Origin: Chlorops oryzae
Taxonomy: Eukaryota; Arthropoda; Insecta; Diptera; Chloropidae
Length of the DNA: 64,000 nucleotides
Direction of reading: 5' to 3'
Assembly: GCA_020466095.1 (NCBI GenBank)
Contig: CM035806.1
Span: 38,110,683 to 38,174,682, forward strand
The first letter of the stretch is position 1. Every line of letters starts with the position of its first letter. Positions 34,223 through 45,253 of this stretch are shown one piece after another. Under the pieces are notes generated by a model. That model made no database searches. It saw only the letters and a list, made by a program, of their open reading frames with translations, and was not told the DNA's origin. The position numbers and the translations under genes are program-made.

Positions 34223-35062
34223 CAGAGTGAGTAAAAAAAGCCCGAAAAAACCCAAAAATAAGCGCTATAAAAAGCTCGAAAAAACAAAGAAAATAGTCCA
34301 AAAAATATGCAGTTAAAATTTATTTTTTATTCAGTGGACTTTTTAAAATATGGTTTATTTTGTTAGAATATGAAGTCTCTTTTTATTTCGATTCTGTGCA
34401 CCATACACAGTCTACTTGGAGTCACTTGTTGGTGTTAGCTGTGAACTTTGACCACAGTTCGACTTAGCAGTTTTACTCATCACCAATTTCTCCGTATTTA
34501 GAATTTGAAATTAAAAAAGATTTTTTTGCCTGACGATGCAGTGTCCTTTTTTCTTTCGAATGACATCGAAAACTCGGAAGCGGTTATTAGTGGACTTTGC
34601 AGGTTTACACTTTAAGCCGACGATATATGACTTTTACATTTTCAAACAAAAAATGTTGGCGCTTCTTGCTTAAAAGGTTTTTATACAATGAAAAAGATCG
34701 TTCAACGTCTGAAGAGGTAAGGGGGCAAAATTTTAAAACACACTCAAACGTAAATACGCGATCGAACGTATACGCCAGCATTGGACACAGCCCTTAAAAG
34801 AGTCATTGACAAAGGAAAGCATTAAGCAAAAATAAAATCAGCTGAAAAAACGCAACATTGTTGATTTTCGGAAATTAGGTAGGAAAAGGCATTTAAAATA
34901 GTACAATTAACCAAAAATATGAGAAATATGCACAAAAAATAGTTTTTGGCAAGAAAATAGCTCGCACTGCTAAAATATGCAAAAATAGTAAAAAATAGCT
35001 CGCACTACTAAAATATGCAAAAATAGTATGACGTATGCAAAAACAAGCATTTATTCACTCTG
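34223..35062. mobile_element. hAT-like element (CAGAGTGARTAAA ends)
   Basis: The 840-bp element starts CAGAGTGAGTAAAAAAAGC and ends TTTATTCACTCTG. A perfect 8-bp duplication ATTATATA flanks it (34215-34222 and 35063-35070). Near the right end the unit GCTCGCACTACTAAAATATG is tandemly repeated with small changes. It has no transposase. Confidence 0.93.
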
Positions 35063-35478
35063 ATTATATATAAAAACTAAAATAGTATTAAATTTAAACT
35101 TTAGTTTTTACTGTGATGTAATACCCTAAACAGGTTACAGCTAAAATTTGAAAAAAAATTCGATTATTGAACCCATCGATTATCGAAACTAATTATTCTC
35201 GAAATATCGATTATCAAACTATCGATAGCTCCCAAGCTCTTTCAAGCCAATAAATGAGACAAACTTCCACACCTTCTTGCTCACGTCGTAAGCAACCTTC
35301 AGAAATTCTGCGAGTCTTATGTGTCCCATTTTACAAATCAAATGAGAATTATAAGCGTCACGCTAAGGTGCGTATCCACAAGGTATCCCTTAATTTAGAT
35401 TAGGGCGAGCCGCTCGAAAATTCATCTTTCGCATATCAAAATTATCGATTGTCAAAATTATCCATAATCGAAACTATC

Positions 35479-36029
35479 GATGATGATGTGATAATGATGG
35501 TGATGGTGATGATGGTGATGATGGTGATGATGATGATGGTGATGATGTTGATGATGTTGATGGTGATGATGATGGTGATGATGATGGTGATGATGATGGT
35601 GATGATGATGGTGATGATGATGGTGATGATGCGATTGTGATGATGATGGTGATGATGATGGTGTTGATGATGTTGATGGTGTTGACGGTGTTGATGATTG
35701 TGATGGTGTTAACGGTGTTAATGGTGTTGATGTTGTTGATGGTGATGATGGTGATGATGGTGATGGTGATGATGTGATGATGGTGATGATGGTGATGATG
35801 GTGATGATGGTGATGATGGAGATGATGGTGATGATGGAGATGATGGTGATGATGATGGTGATGGTGATGATGATGGTGATGATGGTGATGATGATGGTGA
35901 TGATGATGATGATGGTGATGACGATGGTGATGATGATGGTGATGATGGTGTTGATGGTGATGATGGTGTTGATGGTGTTGACGGTGTTGATGGTGTTGAT
36001 GTTGTTGATTTTGATGATGGTGATGATGC
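35479..36029. repeat. GATGATGGT minisatellite, array 1
   Basis: About 550 bp of GATGATGGT, GATGATGATGGT and GTTGATGGT units, starting directly from ACTATCGATGATGATG. The long Met/Val frames across it are repeat translation, not genes. Confidence 0.95.
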
Positions 36030-36301
36030 TTATAGCTTACACAACTTCTTGCTACACTACGTCGTGAATAATCTTCAGAAATTCTGCGAGTCTTAAGTGT
36101 CCCATTTTACAAACCAAATGAGAATTATAGGCGTCATGCAAAAATTTTATTCCATGCACTGATGCCATAACGAGGGTTTTTTTCCGTTTTGAGGAATTTT
36201 TTCGATTTTACCTTTAACCTAGAATCGCGGATTTTTTACTGATCACTTTCCTAATGAAAACAGAAATAAAGAGATTTTTTTCAATATCCAAGGGAAAAGA
36301 G

Positions 36302-36773
36302 TATTGTTGCAACGAATAGTGTATCCGGCCGGATGCCATATCCGGATGGCTGCTAGGCCGGATATCCGACTGCCGGATAGGTAAATTTTTTTATTATTTA
36401 TTTATTTTTCGTTTTTAAAGTCATATTGAACGGATCATTGCTACGATCCTCAGCGTGGCCATTTGGTAGAAACAATTTTGAACGTTATTTTTTGACAAAG
36501 CACACATTTTAGTAGTGCTTGTTTCGAGTGGTTGGACCGAACTGCAATGAAAAATCTCTGAAAATTGAAGTTTTCTGTGAAAATGTTAGCGGACATGCAT
36601 TGGATTTCCTCCAATCGCTCCAATTTATAATCTGCATCCTAGTACAAATACAATATAGCAAATGTTTAATGTGAGTTATCGGGCGGTTGGATATAGATGG
36701 TATCCGGTATCCGGCCGGATACTAAATTTAAGGCCGGATACCGGATAGTGGCCGGATATCCGTTGCAACTCCA
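36302..36773. mobile_element. hAT-like MITE (GTTGCAACG subterminal ends) nested in the ATCGAT family
   Basis: The 472-bp element starts TATTGTTGCAACGAATAG and ends CCGTTGCAACTCCA. A perfect 8-bp duplication GAAAAGAG flanks it (36294-36301 and 36774-36781). The empty site can be read in copy 3 near 59862 (GGGAAAAGAGTCACC). TATCCGGCCGGAT words fill both subterminal regions. Confidence 0.95.
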
Positions 36774-36940
36774 GAAAAGAGTCACCAAAATATTGCCTAG
36801 CATCAGTGCTGGTTACAAAGTACGGAGAATTCAGTTAGAAAGGCTTTAAAATTCGGTACCTTGCATATTACCGCTTGATAGTAATTAAGGAAGGACACTT
36901 TTGCACAATATTTCAATAAATTTTTATTATAGAACCACCA

Positions 36941-37584
36941 CACAGAGAAAAAAATCAACCATAAAACTGGTTAAATCAAAAGGAAAAACATACAAAACGG
37001 CTTCAACAAGGAATATTTTTATTTTAACAATTTTTCTTGTTGGAAAAAATAAAGATTTTCCTTTTGAATCAACCATATTTCAGGTTGAATCGAAATAATA
37101 ATTTTCAAAAATGGATTTAAACTTAAATTGTTGAACCAACCACGGACATAATTGAAATGACAAGATAATTTTTAAAATAAAAAAAAAATTCCAAAAAAAA
37201 GGAATACATACAAAAGAAGAAATGTCAAAACAAATTTATTAAACGTTCAAAGCAAATGACCACAGAGCCCTCTGCTGAACAAAATCCCAAAAATAGCCAT
37301 CGGATGGACTCCATCCGATTTTGTCACTCCGTGGTCGTGACTGCTTTCGCAATGCTTAAAAAGTTCTAAGATGAATAAATGTCTTATATGTCATATTTTA
37401 TAAAACAAATGAGAATTATACCGAACGAAAAGAAATGTAATTAAACATATTTCCTTTTAAATCAACCAAAAATGTTGTTGACTCAACCATTTTTCTTTTG
37501 AAATTCTCGTTCTGCTCGAAAATCAAATGGACTGTGAATAACAATGCGCCCTTTTAAAAAATTCATGGTAAAGTTCGCTCAGTG
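36941..37584. mobile_element. Insertion in ATCGAT family copy 2 (CACAGAG...CTCAGTG)
   Basis: Comparison with copies 1 and 3 shows about 640 bp of extra sequence here, starting CACAGAGAAAAAAATCAACC and ending TTCGCTCAGTG. The ends are short inverted repeats at best and no target duplication is clear. AACCAT/ATGGTT-like words recur inside. Confidence 0.5.
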
Positions 37585-38030
37585 CATTAATTTTTTAATT
37601 TTAAATTTTAAAGTGGTGGATATTTAAATTTAAATAGCTCAAACATGCTTCATTGAAACCACTAGCACTTTGCCAACCCGATTTGTTGAAATTTTAGATT
37701 GTTACTTCCGATTTACTATCAATGGTTAAGACTATCGACTATTCAGACTATCAATGGTCGTAACTATCCATAGCTTTCTAGCTCTAGCAAAAATACCAAA
37801 ACCTTCGGTAGTTTTTTCTAATAGCTGCCAGACAAAAATCGGTAAATTCACTTTAAGTTTTGCATTTATTTAATCAAATTCAAGTCAAAAGCACGACATA
37901 ATGCAAAATTAAGCCGTTGAATTACATACATTAATGGTGTAATCTGTTTAGGGTATAAGTTTAAATATTGAATCCTCATTAGTTTAGGAGATACAAAGCA
38001 TTGAACCAGCAATTTTCCCTCAGTAACAAC

Positions 38031-38801
38031 TAGGGATGTGCCGGATATCCGGTAACTATCCGGTATCCGGCGTATCCGGCTGGTTTTTAGATATCCGGCA
38101 AGCCCACCGAATATCACTACTATCCGGCCGGATACCGATACATACCGCAGACTTTGATTTGTCCATCTTTGAGTTTTGCTTTTTGTTGAACGTGCAAAAT
38201 AAATCAGAACAGCTGATTATGCTACAGCTCAAAAGCAATCGATATTATCATCGATGGTATCGATGTTTTTAAATTTATTTTAATAGATATTGATCGAAAT
38301 AAATTAAGTCAAATTAACTTAATTTAAATCCTAACAAACTTAGGAGTTTATTGAAAAGGATAGACGGTCGTAGTATGAACTTCGATAATGCTTAAAATTG
38401 AAAAACATCGATGTTAGTTAGATATTTACAATCAGATTGATGTTTTTTAATTTTAAGCATTATCCATGTTTTTATTGCGATTGTCTATTTTTTTACCATA
38501 AACTAGATTGGGTTATTATTTTTTGTGATAAATAATTAATTTAATTTAATGAAATTTAAAAACATCGATAATATCAATGGTGGAATCGAATGTTTTCCAG
38601 CTCTATATTATACCAATGAACTGCGTTGCCAGAAAATCATTTATTTCGGACAATCTGTTCAATTGTCGCCAGCGAAAGTGCAATTTCATACAGAGAAATA
38701 ATTTTCAGATATCCGGCCGGATACTATGTATCCGGCTACATATTTTTACCGGATATCCGATATCCGGTTATCCGGCAAATTCACTATCCGGCACATCCCT
38801 A
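38031..38801. mobile_element. hAT-like element (TAGGGATGTGCCGGATA ends)
   Basis: The 771-bp element starts TAGGGATGTGCCGGATATCC and ends TATCCGGCACATCCCTA. A perfect 8-bp duplication GTAACAAC flanks it (38023-38030 and 38802-38809). Many CCGGATA/TATCCGG words lie in the terminal 130 bp on each side, as in the 36302 element, with which it may share a transposase. Short frames inside have no hAT core. Confidence 0.95.
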
Positions 38802-38995
38802 GTAACAACGAAGCGAGCTCATTATATGCACGGTTAAAAACTGAACGAAAAGGTTAGGCTTTACAATTTTTCGGTCCAAAACAAAAAAACTGTGAGCTAA
38901 AACTATACGGATATATGTACATTATGTGAAAATCTGCTCCAATTTGACATACCTACAGTACATAGTATCGGATTTTCCTAATATACAGGGTGTCC

Positions 38996-39295
38996 ACGGA
39001 ATTTTCTGCATTATTTTAATACGCTGTATTTTTTTGACCACTAGCTTAAAAGGTACCGCTATAGTTACAGCACTTTAAATGACGACACATTTTGTATAGA
39101 AAAGAGAAAAATTTTTTACAATTCCTGAGTATGTTTTATAAGTATTTAAAAATACATACAAAAATCATCCTTTTTTAAAGTGGTATAACTCAATAATTGT
39201 ACCTTTTGGACTAGTGTTCGAAAAATTAAAAATTACAGCTCTTGACATAAGCTATCGCGTTTTAAAATAATGCAGAAAATTCCGTGGGCATCCTG
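38996..39295. mobile_element. 300-bp TA-flanked MITE with ~36-bp inverted repeats
   Basis: CAGGGTGTCCACGGAATTTT (continuing CTGCATTATTTTAA) is mirrored at the right end (reverse complement CAGGATGCCCACGGAATTTT, then CTGCATTATTTTAA) with two mismatches. TA dinucleotides lie at 38994-38995 and 39296-39297. Tc1/mariner-type ends are the closest fit; there is no coding sequence. Confidence 0.9.
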
Positions 39296-39834
39296 TATAT
39301 TCAATTCTTAAGACTCAAAATAAAAAAGCTTCCCTTTTAAGAAATTCTCGTTACCGAAAAAGGTACAAGTACTGGGATTATGTATATATTTTAAAAGTGA
39401 TAGTGCAGAATGCCAAACTCTGGTACCTAAATACCCAGGTAAAGGAACAAGGTACTGAAAAATGAACCTATGTATGTATATATACAGTAGCTCGTGGTAC
39501 ATTATAACAGAGCCGCTAAGCGGCTGAATTCAAGGGTCTCACACAACCTATTCATACAGTCAAAAAAGGACACGTAAACGGTCAGTAGCGCAGTGAGTAG
39601 CTCTCGGTCTCTTTGTTAAGGACGAGGAACAAGGCAAGCATTCCTCTATTCCCCGGGTGGCGAAATGTCTCGCTATGCCATTGTAAACGGTTGCCGAAAT
39701 ATTTCACTATTTGAATTATTTTAGTTTTTTTTTTTTTCTGCTGGCTACAGTTTTTTAATATAAAAAGTGAGGATATTGTGACAAAAGATTTAAACGGAAA
39801 TGGCAGCAAATGAGCTTTAAACTCATAAACTTAC

Positions 39835-39992
39835 CCAATGAAATTCTTGCTATTTTGACTAAGCAAATATAGGCCGCCAATAATACCAACGAAGGCCGTA
39901 ATACCGACGGCGACAGTGTTGCATTTATATGGCGGAAATTCGAAAAGTTGCTGTCGCATTATTTCAATTTCTTCTTCCGTTAAAAGTCGAAA
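39835..39992 (-). CDS. Internal coding exon with a transmembrane segment
   Basis: On the minus strand a AATTTACAG acceptor precedes TTTCGACTTTTAACG, and a GTAAGT donor (39829-39834) ends the exon. The 52 codons plus two bases encode FRLLTEEEIEIMRQQLFEF, then PPYKCN and a hydrophobic Gly-rich segment TVAVGITAFVGIIGGLYLL, then SQNSKNFIG. The pattern of an acidic helix, a short loop and one membrane span is seen in small mitochondrial or ER membrane proteins. I do not recognise the family. The frame does not fit the donor phase of the exon at 51414-51853 (that junction would give TAA), so it belongs to a different gene. Neighbouring exons were not found. Confidence 0.6.
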
Positions 39993-40432
39993 CTGTAAAT
40001 TTTTGGAATGAAAATTTTATTTCATTTCGAAATTAGAAATTCGAACATAACCGAAAATAAAATGCAAGACCGTCCGGATCAGATCGTTGAATTCACTCAA
40101 AACTGCCTCTTTTTGTTTTTATAATCTTTTCAGACCATAATTGGAATGGAAATATTTTCGATTTTCGATATATAATATATATTTTCTCATGAAAACGATA
40201 TATTTTATCAAATTTATGGCTCCTGATATCTCAACAATTTTGTTCAAAATTAATAAAATTTGTTCAAGTTTAGCTGTGCGTTTCTTTTGTCATCAACCAA
40301 TCAAAAATCTTCCCATCGAAATATCGATATCTTTTAGTTTTTCATTGATTTGATTAATTACATTATAATTAAATAAAATTTCTTTGATCGATTGTATTTT
40401 TTTTTCGCTATTAAGTAAAAAAAAAAGAAAAA

Positions 40433-41268
40433 CAAGTAAGGGTGTTATAGTCAGGCGAGCCTGACAATAGAATATCCGACACAGACACACATGTTCAAAA
40501 AGCTTTTCATATCAAGAGTTATTTAAGGCCATAAGGGGCCCCATATACCGACTTTTGTTAAATTTCTTTATGAAAACTGCCCGTTTGCCACGCCCACCGC
40601 TTAAATATACGCTCAAATCCTAAGTTTCATTAAAATATTTCGAAAAAGTGCGATTTTGAGGCAGTTTTGGGATTTTTGTGGCAGACCCTAGTACCCTTAA
40701 TATTGGACCGATCAAGGAAATTTTTTGGAAGAATGTTTATGGCTACAAAGAAAGCATAAGTGCCAAATTTCGTTCAAGTCCCATTTGAATTTCGGGTGTA
40801 GGAGACAAAACCGCCCTTCTGCCACTCCCACTTTTCCAATTTTTGGAAATCATATTACTGGCCTTTAAATATGATCAAATATCAAATTTCATTCAGATAT
40901 CTTGAAAATCTTCGATCTTAGAGCAGTTTTGTGATTTTCGTAACAGACCCTAGTACTGGAGGTACCCCTAAAAATGGTCCGATTGGGTCCATTCTCGAAC
41001 TTGTTCTTACCCATGTCCCCGTGAGCACGCATACCAAATTTTGTCAAGATAGCTCAACTCCTTCGATAAGATAACTGTATTACAGACAGACAGACAGACA
41101 GAGACAGACAGACAGACGGACAGACGGACGGACATGTCTAAATCGAATCTCCTGGTGACGCTGATCATTTCTATATATATTTTGTATGGTCTATCTCGAC
41201 TGGTTCTGGGTGTTACACACAACCACACAAACGCAATATACTCTCGACACAGAGTGTGTCGGGTATAA
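40433..41268 (-). mobile_element. mini-me/Helitron-like element, family GGGTGTTATAGTCAGGC, intact copy
   Basis: Begins CAAGTAAGGGTGTTATAGTC with a CAGGCGAGCCTG palindrome, and ends near GACACAGAGTGTGTCGGGTA. In between are CCACGCCCACC words, a (GTCY)n tract (41082-41133, minus), the mini-me core and a TATATATA tract. It is the inverted counterpart of 47325-49266. It is non-coding. Confidence 0.85.
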
Positions 41269-41895
41269 AAACACGAAGAATAAAAAAGCGTACGAACATT
41301 TTTCAATTACGTTTATACACAGATAACGAGCAGATAAAAGCTTTACGAGATAAAGTCAATTTGTAGAAATGAAGCTTCGATGGAAGAAACTTAATTCGTT
41401 TATGAGCGCGTGAAAATTGAATCGCCTGATAGGCCGAACGAACCAAGTGACCAGTTTGTTGTTATGTATTACAATTGTCCTTGTTCGTCGCCGTGCTGTT
41501 GCATGTCCTTCAACAAAACAGGGCTTAAGGAAAAAATGATATGCATCTAGGACTGGTCATGCCTGGTTTCCAAGAGCGATATATTCAATATGGAACGAGT
41601 TGCAATCAAACTCGCAGTTCATTGAAATCAGTTCCATATGTTGGAATGCGTTGAATATATTATTTGCAGAAATAAATGCGCAGAAATTTCTGCAATGTTC
41701 GAATCGAAGCATTTCTGTTTTCGATGAAGATTTTCGTTCCGTAAAAAAAGCAAAAAAATTTATTTGAATTTTTGACATAGGTAGCGAGGAGAGAATATGG
41801 TGACGAAAACTTCATCACAAAATAGTAACAAACAAACATTCGAAATAATGATAGAAAATAAGTATTAATCCCAAAAGTGATTTGCAACATTTTAA

Positions 41896-42078
41896 CCCAT
41901 TCACACCTGGCGTGCACAATTGAGAATATCATATAATATTTTTTTTAGCTTCCCTTCCCTACGAACGCCATCTCTAGCCACGGGCTTGGACTATTTTCCT
42001 ACAATTTTGAACTGAATATCGAGAGACAAAGTTTACAGTAGCTAATACATTTCACAGCACAAAACTGGTGTGAAAGGA
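41896..42078. mobile_element. piggyBac-like MITE (TTAA target)
   Basis: The 183-bp element starts CCCATTCACACC and ends GGTGTGAAAGGA. TTAA lies at 41892-41895 and 42079-42082, the hallmark duplication of piggyBac elements. Confidence 0.85.
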
Positions 42079-42082
42079 TTAA

Positions 42083-43662
42083 GATAGGGTTAATCAAACC
42101 GAAATAATTTTACAAGACTCCCGAGCTGACCATGGAGAATTATCTGAAGGACAACTAGACGTTGAGGAGGTTGTTTCGAAGCTATTCATAAAAAAAAAGT
42201 AACTTTGTTCATACGCTCTGCTGTCCTAATCTATTTGAATAACGGGTTCGTCGTGGTTCCGCTTTCAATCTTGCATTTTATATTCGTCTTGAGACATGAA
42301 AAAAATCAATTTCTTTTTTCTTTTTACTTCTTTTCCTTTCGCAGAATTTTCTATTGCCGGTTTTTGTCTGCTTTATTTATGGTTTCGGTTATGAATCGAT
42401 CACGTTTCTCCTTTGCGGCTTTTCACAAATATATGTAAATACATCAATTATGGCGGACATAACGCAGAGTCAAGGGCGCATTTCAAGGCACACGCGTACC
42501 GGTCACGATTTCCAGTCCATATCACGGCGAATTACTGTTTTTCTATTCCTTTTTTTCTTTTCCCCCGTTAAAACTTGAGCGACAAAAGCCGCGCTCTTGC
42601 ATAAAACCGGCGACGACGACGCACGAGCCGAATAAAGCGTAGAACCGTTTACGTAATTCTATTGCCCTTTTCGTCTTATTTATTGAATAAGAAAATTTTA
42701 AGACTTTTATTCGAATCGTCGACCCACTTTCAGTTCAGTATTCTCTGAAATAATTTCAAGAAGGCAAGCGGCAGCTCTTGAGGGCCAAAGGGTTTCGGGC
42801 CAACTAATTTAACTGATATTTTTGGAACGATTTTTGAATTTTTTTATTTGCGATTTTTTTTTTGTTTGTGTGTGGATTGTACTGAGTTGAAGCTTTTGCG
42901 ATTAACTTATTATTTAAGCTTTTATTAATTGCACAAGGAAGGCAAGTGGAAAGGAGAGAACAAAATGGGAAGCAATCACGACAAACCGCGAGCGCGATAA
43001 GAAGTCAGTCCGATGGCTGAGATAATGTTTTTGGACGAGCAAACGAATTCGCAGTCAGGTGCGAAAAGATCAGGTATTTTTTTGTGTTTTTGTGTTTTCC
43101 GAGTTGCATAATCAGCTCGAGCTTTGAGCTTTTTTCAAAAACTCATTCTGCGCTGTTTTGTTGACATTAAATTTTAAGTAATTTGCTAAGTTTCTTAATC
43201 GTCTTGATTTTTTTTAAAATTTTTATTATCAATTTTTGTTTGCTTATCTTTTTACTGCTTTTTCACATTTTTTGAATTTTTGTTTATTTTGAAACTTTTC
43301 TCATTTTTCTATAGAGACTCTTATTTATCTCATTATTAAGAATTTTTGTTTGGTTTTTTTTAAATAATAATTTATAAAACGTTAAATTCGTGTGCGTTGC
43401 GAGGGTACGACTAAAACGGAACTGTCTAACAAACAATTGGAGGCTTATTGCGTTCTCTTGACTCTTGTTCGGCTTTGCCAAGGGGTCAGAGTACGAAGAA
43501 CATCGCAAAAACCAAAGCGGAAAATCGAAAGTGAAAAAAATATTGTATGAAAGAAAACACATAAAATGCCTATGAATGGCTTTTCTTGTCAGTCAAATTA
43601 TGTCAAATCAAGTCAAGTCAAGTCTTAGTGTTTGAGCGGATTCTATGAATTCTCTAGAGTGA
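42083..43662. other. Gene-free stretch
   Basis: A less A/T-rich patch at 42580-42660 (GCCGCGCTCTTGC, GGCGACGACGACGCACG) might be regulatory; no exon is supported. Confidence 0.4.
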
Positions 43663-43669
43663 GTAGGAA

Positions 43670-44902
43670 CACTAATCAAATAATATATAGATGTCTCACG
43701 CCGACAAAATATTTGGTCGCTAGCGATACTGAGCTCTGGCTCACCAGCGAAAGAATCTAGCAATCGGAAAAATCTTCGGGTTTTATACTTTTGCATTCGC
43801 GAAGCACAGAAACGATTCAGTATGAAACTGAATTCGAAACAGTGCTGAGCTATGTCCTTTTGCCTTTTTTTTATTTTTGTGTTTTTGTTCCGACGTTATA
43901 CATATGTATGTATTTGTGTATGAATCTGTTCATGCTAGAAACCAAAAATTTGAAAATTTCAATTTGGGCTTCATGCGTATATGAGAAATTTTGAAGTTGC
44001 CCTGCAGTAATGTACTCGTCACCAGGTACTAGTAACCAACTGTACCCATTATATTCCGCTCTTGATATTTTGTATGATCGTATTTGCGAGAAGACATCAG
44101 TTGATGCTGAAATGGTTATGCAATAGAGACAACGAGTCCAATTAAAATAACAATTACTTGTACACTTGCTTAAGTATGCAAGCTTTGTGGCATAGTGGAT
44201 AGTGTGTGCACTCATTACCCATAGGTTCGAGTTCGATCCCCGCGCAGGCGAGAAAAAGAGGGGAAATATTTAATATTCAACAAGCAAATTTTTTCAAAAG
44301 AACAAAGTGTTCTACGCTTAAAAATAAGAAAACAATTTACGTGACTTTTAAAAATTCCTGCAATTTAGACTTCGAAACCTTTTTTATAATTGTTCGCGAA
44401 AAATTTTCTCAAAGCCGTTAGTTTTATATATTAACTAGCTAAATACTAACAGTAAATATATTTATGCTCTCGCTATACATTCGCTCATACAAAATATCAA
44501 GAGGAGAATGTAGTGGTACAGGGTACAGTTGGTCACTAGCACCTGGTGACGAGTACATTTACTGCAGGGCAACTTCAAAATTTCTCATATACGCATGAAG
44601 CCCAAATTGAAATTTTCAAATTTTTGGTTTCTAGCATGAACAGATTCATACACAAATACATACAAATGTATAACGTCGGAACAAAAACAACAAAAAATAA
44701 AAAAAAGGCAAAAGGACATAGCTCAGCACTGTTTTCGAATTCAGTTTCATACTGAATCGTTTCTGGTGCTTCGCGAATGCAAAAGTATAAAAACCCGAAT
44801 TTTTCCGATTGCTAGATTTCTTTCGCTGGGAGCCAGAGCTCAGTATCGCTAGCGACCAAATTTTTGTTCGGCGTGAGACATCTATATATTATTTGATTAG
44901 TG
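43670..44902. mobile_element. Foldback-type element with ~400-bp inverted repeats
   Basis: 43670-44075 and 44487-44902 are inverted copies with small differences, from CACTAATCAAATAATATATA inward to CTCTTGATATTTTGTAT. The 7-bp word GTAGGAA flanks both sides (43663-43669 and 44903-44909). The 411-bp centre contains a SINE piece. A TATACATATGTATG palindrome lies in the left arm. Both arms yield the same peptide-like frame (TAGQLQNFSYTHEAQ), which follows from the duplication and is not evidence of a gene. Confidence 0.92.
44180..44290 (+). mobile_element. tRNA-derived SINE inside the foldback loop
   Basis: TTTGTGGCATAGTGGATAGT is an A-box-like D-arm and GAGTTCGATCCCCGCGCAGG a B-box-like T-arm, about 40 bases apart as in a tRNA. 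A tail GAGGGGAAATATTTAATATT follows. The acceptor stem does not close, so this is a SINE head and not a working tRNA gene. Confidence 0.7.
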
Positions 44903-45055
44903 GTAGGAAATACTGAAAGTCTCAAATTACAATTCGCAGGCGGCAGAAGTACTCCTTGGAAATTCAACAAACAGCACACAGCATTTGTCAATATTAAAAA
45001 ATCAATTCAAGAATCATAGCTTTTCTGTACAGAGACGGGGCAGAAGCAGACAAAA

Positions 45056-45085
45056 AGTTAGGTTAGGTTGGGTTAGGTTAATTTG
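45056..45085. repeat. TTAGG-like interstitial repeat
   Basis: GTTAGGTTAGGTTGGGTTAG gives about four TTAGG-type units. A shorter CCTAACCTAACAT lies at 49370-49382. Flies lack TTAGG telomeres, so these are interstitial words, probably part of a dispersed repeat. Confidence 0.6.
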
Positions 45086-45144
45086 GCTGCCACCATGGAG
45101 GTTGATATGTACACTCATATCAAGGGCCTCATGGGCCCTTTTTG

Positions 45145-45253
45145 ACACCAGGATAAATAGTAAACCAAAGAGAAAAACAGAAAAACTAAACAACATCCAC
45201 GACCTGAGCTGGGAGTCGAACCCAGAAAAATACAGCACAGAGACCGTCTAAGT
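45145..45253 (-). mobile_element. tRNA-derived SINE, minus strand
   Basis: On the minus strand ACGGTCTCTGTGC is followed by CTGGGTTCGACTCCCAGC, the same order as in 47228-47320. The hAT-like element 45254-46096 sits at its 5' side. Confidence 0.65.

Larger units (their letters stand above)
33432..35115. mobile_element. Inverted-repeat element (CACAGTAAAAACTA ends), with nested insertions
   Basis: The left end CACAGTAAAAACTATAGGTT and right end (reverse complement CACAGTAAAAACTAAAGTTT) match over about 20 bp. The flanks ATGTCAT (33425-33431) and ATGTAAT (35116-35122) are a possible duplication with one mismatch. The interior holds two tRNA-like SINE pieces and the hAT element 34223-35062. Confidence 0.65.
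35150..37790. repeat. ATCGAT-rich interspersed family, copy 2 plus a truncated tandem copy
   Basis: A truncated copy (35150-35395) with ATCGATTATC words, TTCAGAAATTCTGCGAGTCT and GAATTATAAGCGTCACGCTA abuts a longer copy. The longer copy runs from GAGCCGCTCGAAAATTCATC through a GATGATGGT array, the AATTATAGGCGTCATGC block and AGCTCAAACATGC to TAGCTCTA at about 37790. Two younger insertions (36302-36773, 36941-37584) interrupt it; removing them restores the order of copy 3. Confidence 0.85.

Noticed and set aside
35449..36067. Met/Val-rich open frames over the GATGATGGT arrays (also at 59472-59727)
   Set aside because: These are translations of a minisatellite, open in several frames at once; not genes.
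44180..44260. Functional tRNA gene
   Set aside because: A and B boxes are present but the acceptor stem does not pair and related tailed copies occur nearby, so it is a SINE head.
43871..44755. Matching peptide-like frames in the two arms of the foldback element
   Set aside because: The similarity is due to the inverted duplication of DNA; no stop-conserving selection or family signature is seen.
45056..45085. Telomere remnant (TTAGG)n
   Set aside because: Too short and irregular, and flies do not use TTAGG telomeres; similar words are dispersed in fly genomes.
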